A stretch of 64,000 bases of DNA from contig NZ_JASAMB010000005.1 in NCBI RefSeq assembly GCF_029948125.1, forward strand, positions 62,001-126,000, in the 5' to 3' direction. The position numbers were made by a program, and so were the translations under genes. Shown in pieces: positions 63,476 through 64,000 of this stretch. The notes beneath the pieces are model-generated. The model was not told the DNA's origin and did no database searches. It saw only the letters and a program-made list of their open reading frames with translations. Numbering within the stretch: position 1 is the first letter of the stretch; the number at the start of each line of letters is the position of its first letter. This stretch comes from Catellatospora sp. KI3. GTDB taxonomy: Bacteria > Actinomycetota > Actinomycetes > Mycobacteriales > Micromonosporaceae.

Positions 63476-64000
63476 ATGCAGACACTCATCGATGCGCCCC
63501 GCCGGCGCCCGCTCCGCTGGGGCATCGCCTGCGCGGTGGCGGCCGCGGGCCTGGTCGTCACGGCGCCGGGCACGGCGATGGCGTACGCCGCCTCCGCCCC
63601 GGGCACCATCAACACCGCCGGGACCGCGCTCAACGTCCGGTCCGCCCCGGGCACCAACTTCGACACCTGGCGCACCGTCGCCGACGGCGCGGGCGTCACG
63701 CTGCTGTGCCAGACCACCGGCGAGACGGTGACCGGCACCTACGGCACCACGAACGTGTGGGACATGCTCTCCAACGGCGGCATGGTCTCCGACGCCTACG
63801 TGTACACCGGCTCCGACGGCCAGGTCGTCAACAACTGCAGCTACGTCGGGGCGGAGCCGTCGTCGAAGACCAACCCGCGCTCGGCCAACGGCGCGATCAA
63901 CTGGGCGTTCCAGCACCACGGCTCCACCGCGTACGAGAACCTGTGCCTGGCCTTCACCGCGCAGGCGTACGGCTGGGGCGGGTCGGGCTGGAACACCGCC
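63476..64000 (+). CDS. Secreted SH3-type protein with amidase-like domain (N-terminal part)
   Basis: 175 codons are open to the window edge. The ATG starts MQTLIDAPRRRPLRWGIACAV; a Sec signal ends about AMA/YAA. A bacterial SH3-like domain follows (NTAGTALNVRSAPGTNFDTWRTVADG, WDMLSNGGMVSDAYVYTG). Then a segment NGAINWAFQHHGSTAYENLC with a Cys before LAFTAQAYGWGG resembles the start of a peptidoglycan amidohydrolase (NlpC/P60- or CHAP-like) domain. It is probably a cell-wall enzyme; the catalytic half lies outside the window. Confidence 0.85.
   Translation, partial: MQTLIDAPRRRPLRWGIACAVAAAGLVVTAPGTAMAYAASAPGTINTAGTALNVRSAPGTNFDTWRTVADGAGVTLLCQTTGETVTGTYGTTNVWDMLSNGGMVSDAYVYTGSDGQVVNNCSYVGAEPSSKTNPRSANGAINWAFQHHGSTAYENLCLAFTAQAYGWGGSGWNTA

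Overview
The window is very GC-rich, with strong third-position GC bias, frequent GTG starts, 4-nt ATGA/GTGA overlaps and typical actinobacterial families (a SARP regulator, conservon-type sensor, ECF sigma factors with extended C-termini, ricin-lectin secreted proteins, NDP-deoxysugar genes). A filamentous actinomycete, plausibly of the Micromonosporaceae, is the best inference. No rRNA, tRNA, CRISPR array, insertion sequence or prophage gene was recognised.

Left part, 1-10.7 kb: a truncated substrate-binding lipoprotein diverges from a partial conservon (nitrate/nitrite-sensing-type sensor ATPase plus roadblock protein). Next come a DUF1349 protein, a divergent xylA / ROK-repressor pair sharing a clear palindromic operator, a BASS-type transporter, a PPOX-type flavoprotein, a low-complexity repeat tract and a secreted ThuA-ricin protein. 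Several gene ends here carry an imperfect 16-19 bp tandem repeat followed by a long hairpin.

10.9-16.4 kb: a SARP regulator is followed by a compact, probably self-contained locus. A 67-residue precursor-like peptide with eight cysteines (12571-12774, minus) diverges from a tightly overlapping operon encoding a membrane-anchored CPPC thioredoxin-like protein, an ABC exporter, a small S26 signal peptidase and a MauE/DoxX-like redox membrane protein. Together these look like machinery to oxidise, export and cleave a cysteine-rich secreted peptide. This is the best candidate for an undescribed system.

16.4-23.1 kb is ordinary chromosome: protein O-mannosyltransferase, HAD-like protein, TetR and MBL-fold pair, GNAT, and a HEAT-repeat protein with a degenerate RelA/SpoT-like N-terminus.

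23.2-62.3 kb is a biosynthetic gene cluster around one iterative aromatic type I PKS (KS-AT-DH/TH-KR-ACP, 1758 aa, 6-methylsalicylate/naphthoate-synthase architecture). An aryl-AMP ligase diverges from it and a type II thioesterase follows. RmlA and RmlB, an RfbH/SpnQ-like 3-dehydratase and two GT1 glycosyltransferases imply a glycosylated product carrying a C3-deoxygenated sugar. Tailoring candidates are a P450-ferredoxin-SDR set, an epoxide-hydrolase-like protein, three tandem SgcJ/EcaC-like proteins, a GMC oxidoreductase, an acyl-CoA-dehydrogenase-like monooxygenase, an FAD monooxygenase and two membrane acyltransferases. Transport is by a DHA2-type MFS exporter and an Opp/Dpp-type importer in which one permease is fused to one ATPase. 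No SARP, LuxR or TetR lies inside the cluster. An ECF42-type sigma factor with its DGPF partner does, and candidate ECF42 promoters occur at two sites. A separate 30-bp element occurs before the PKS and before a small-protein/acyltransferase operon, with a weaker copy before a PspA-like gene.

Right edge: a TIGR03084-like protein and the start of a secreted SH3-type protein that runs off the window.
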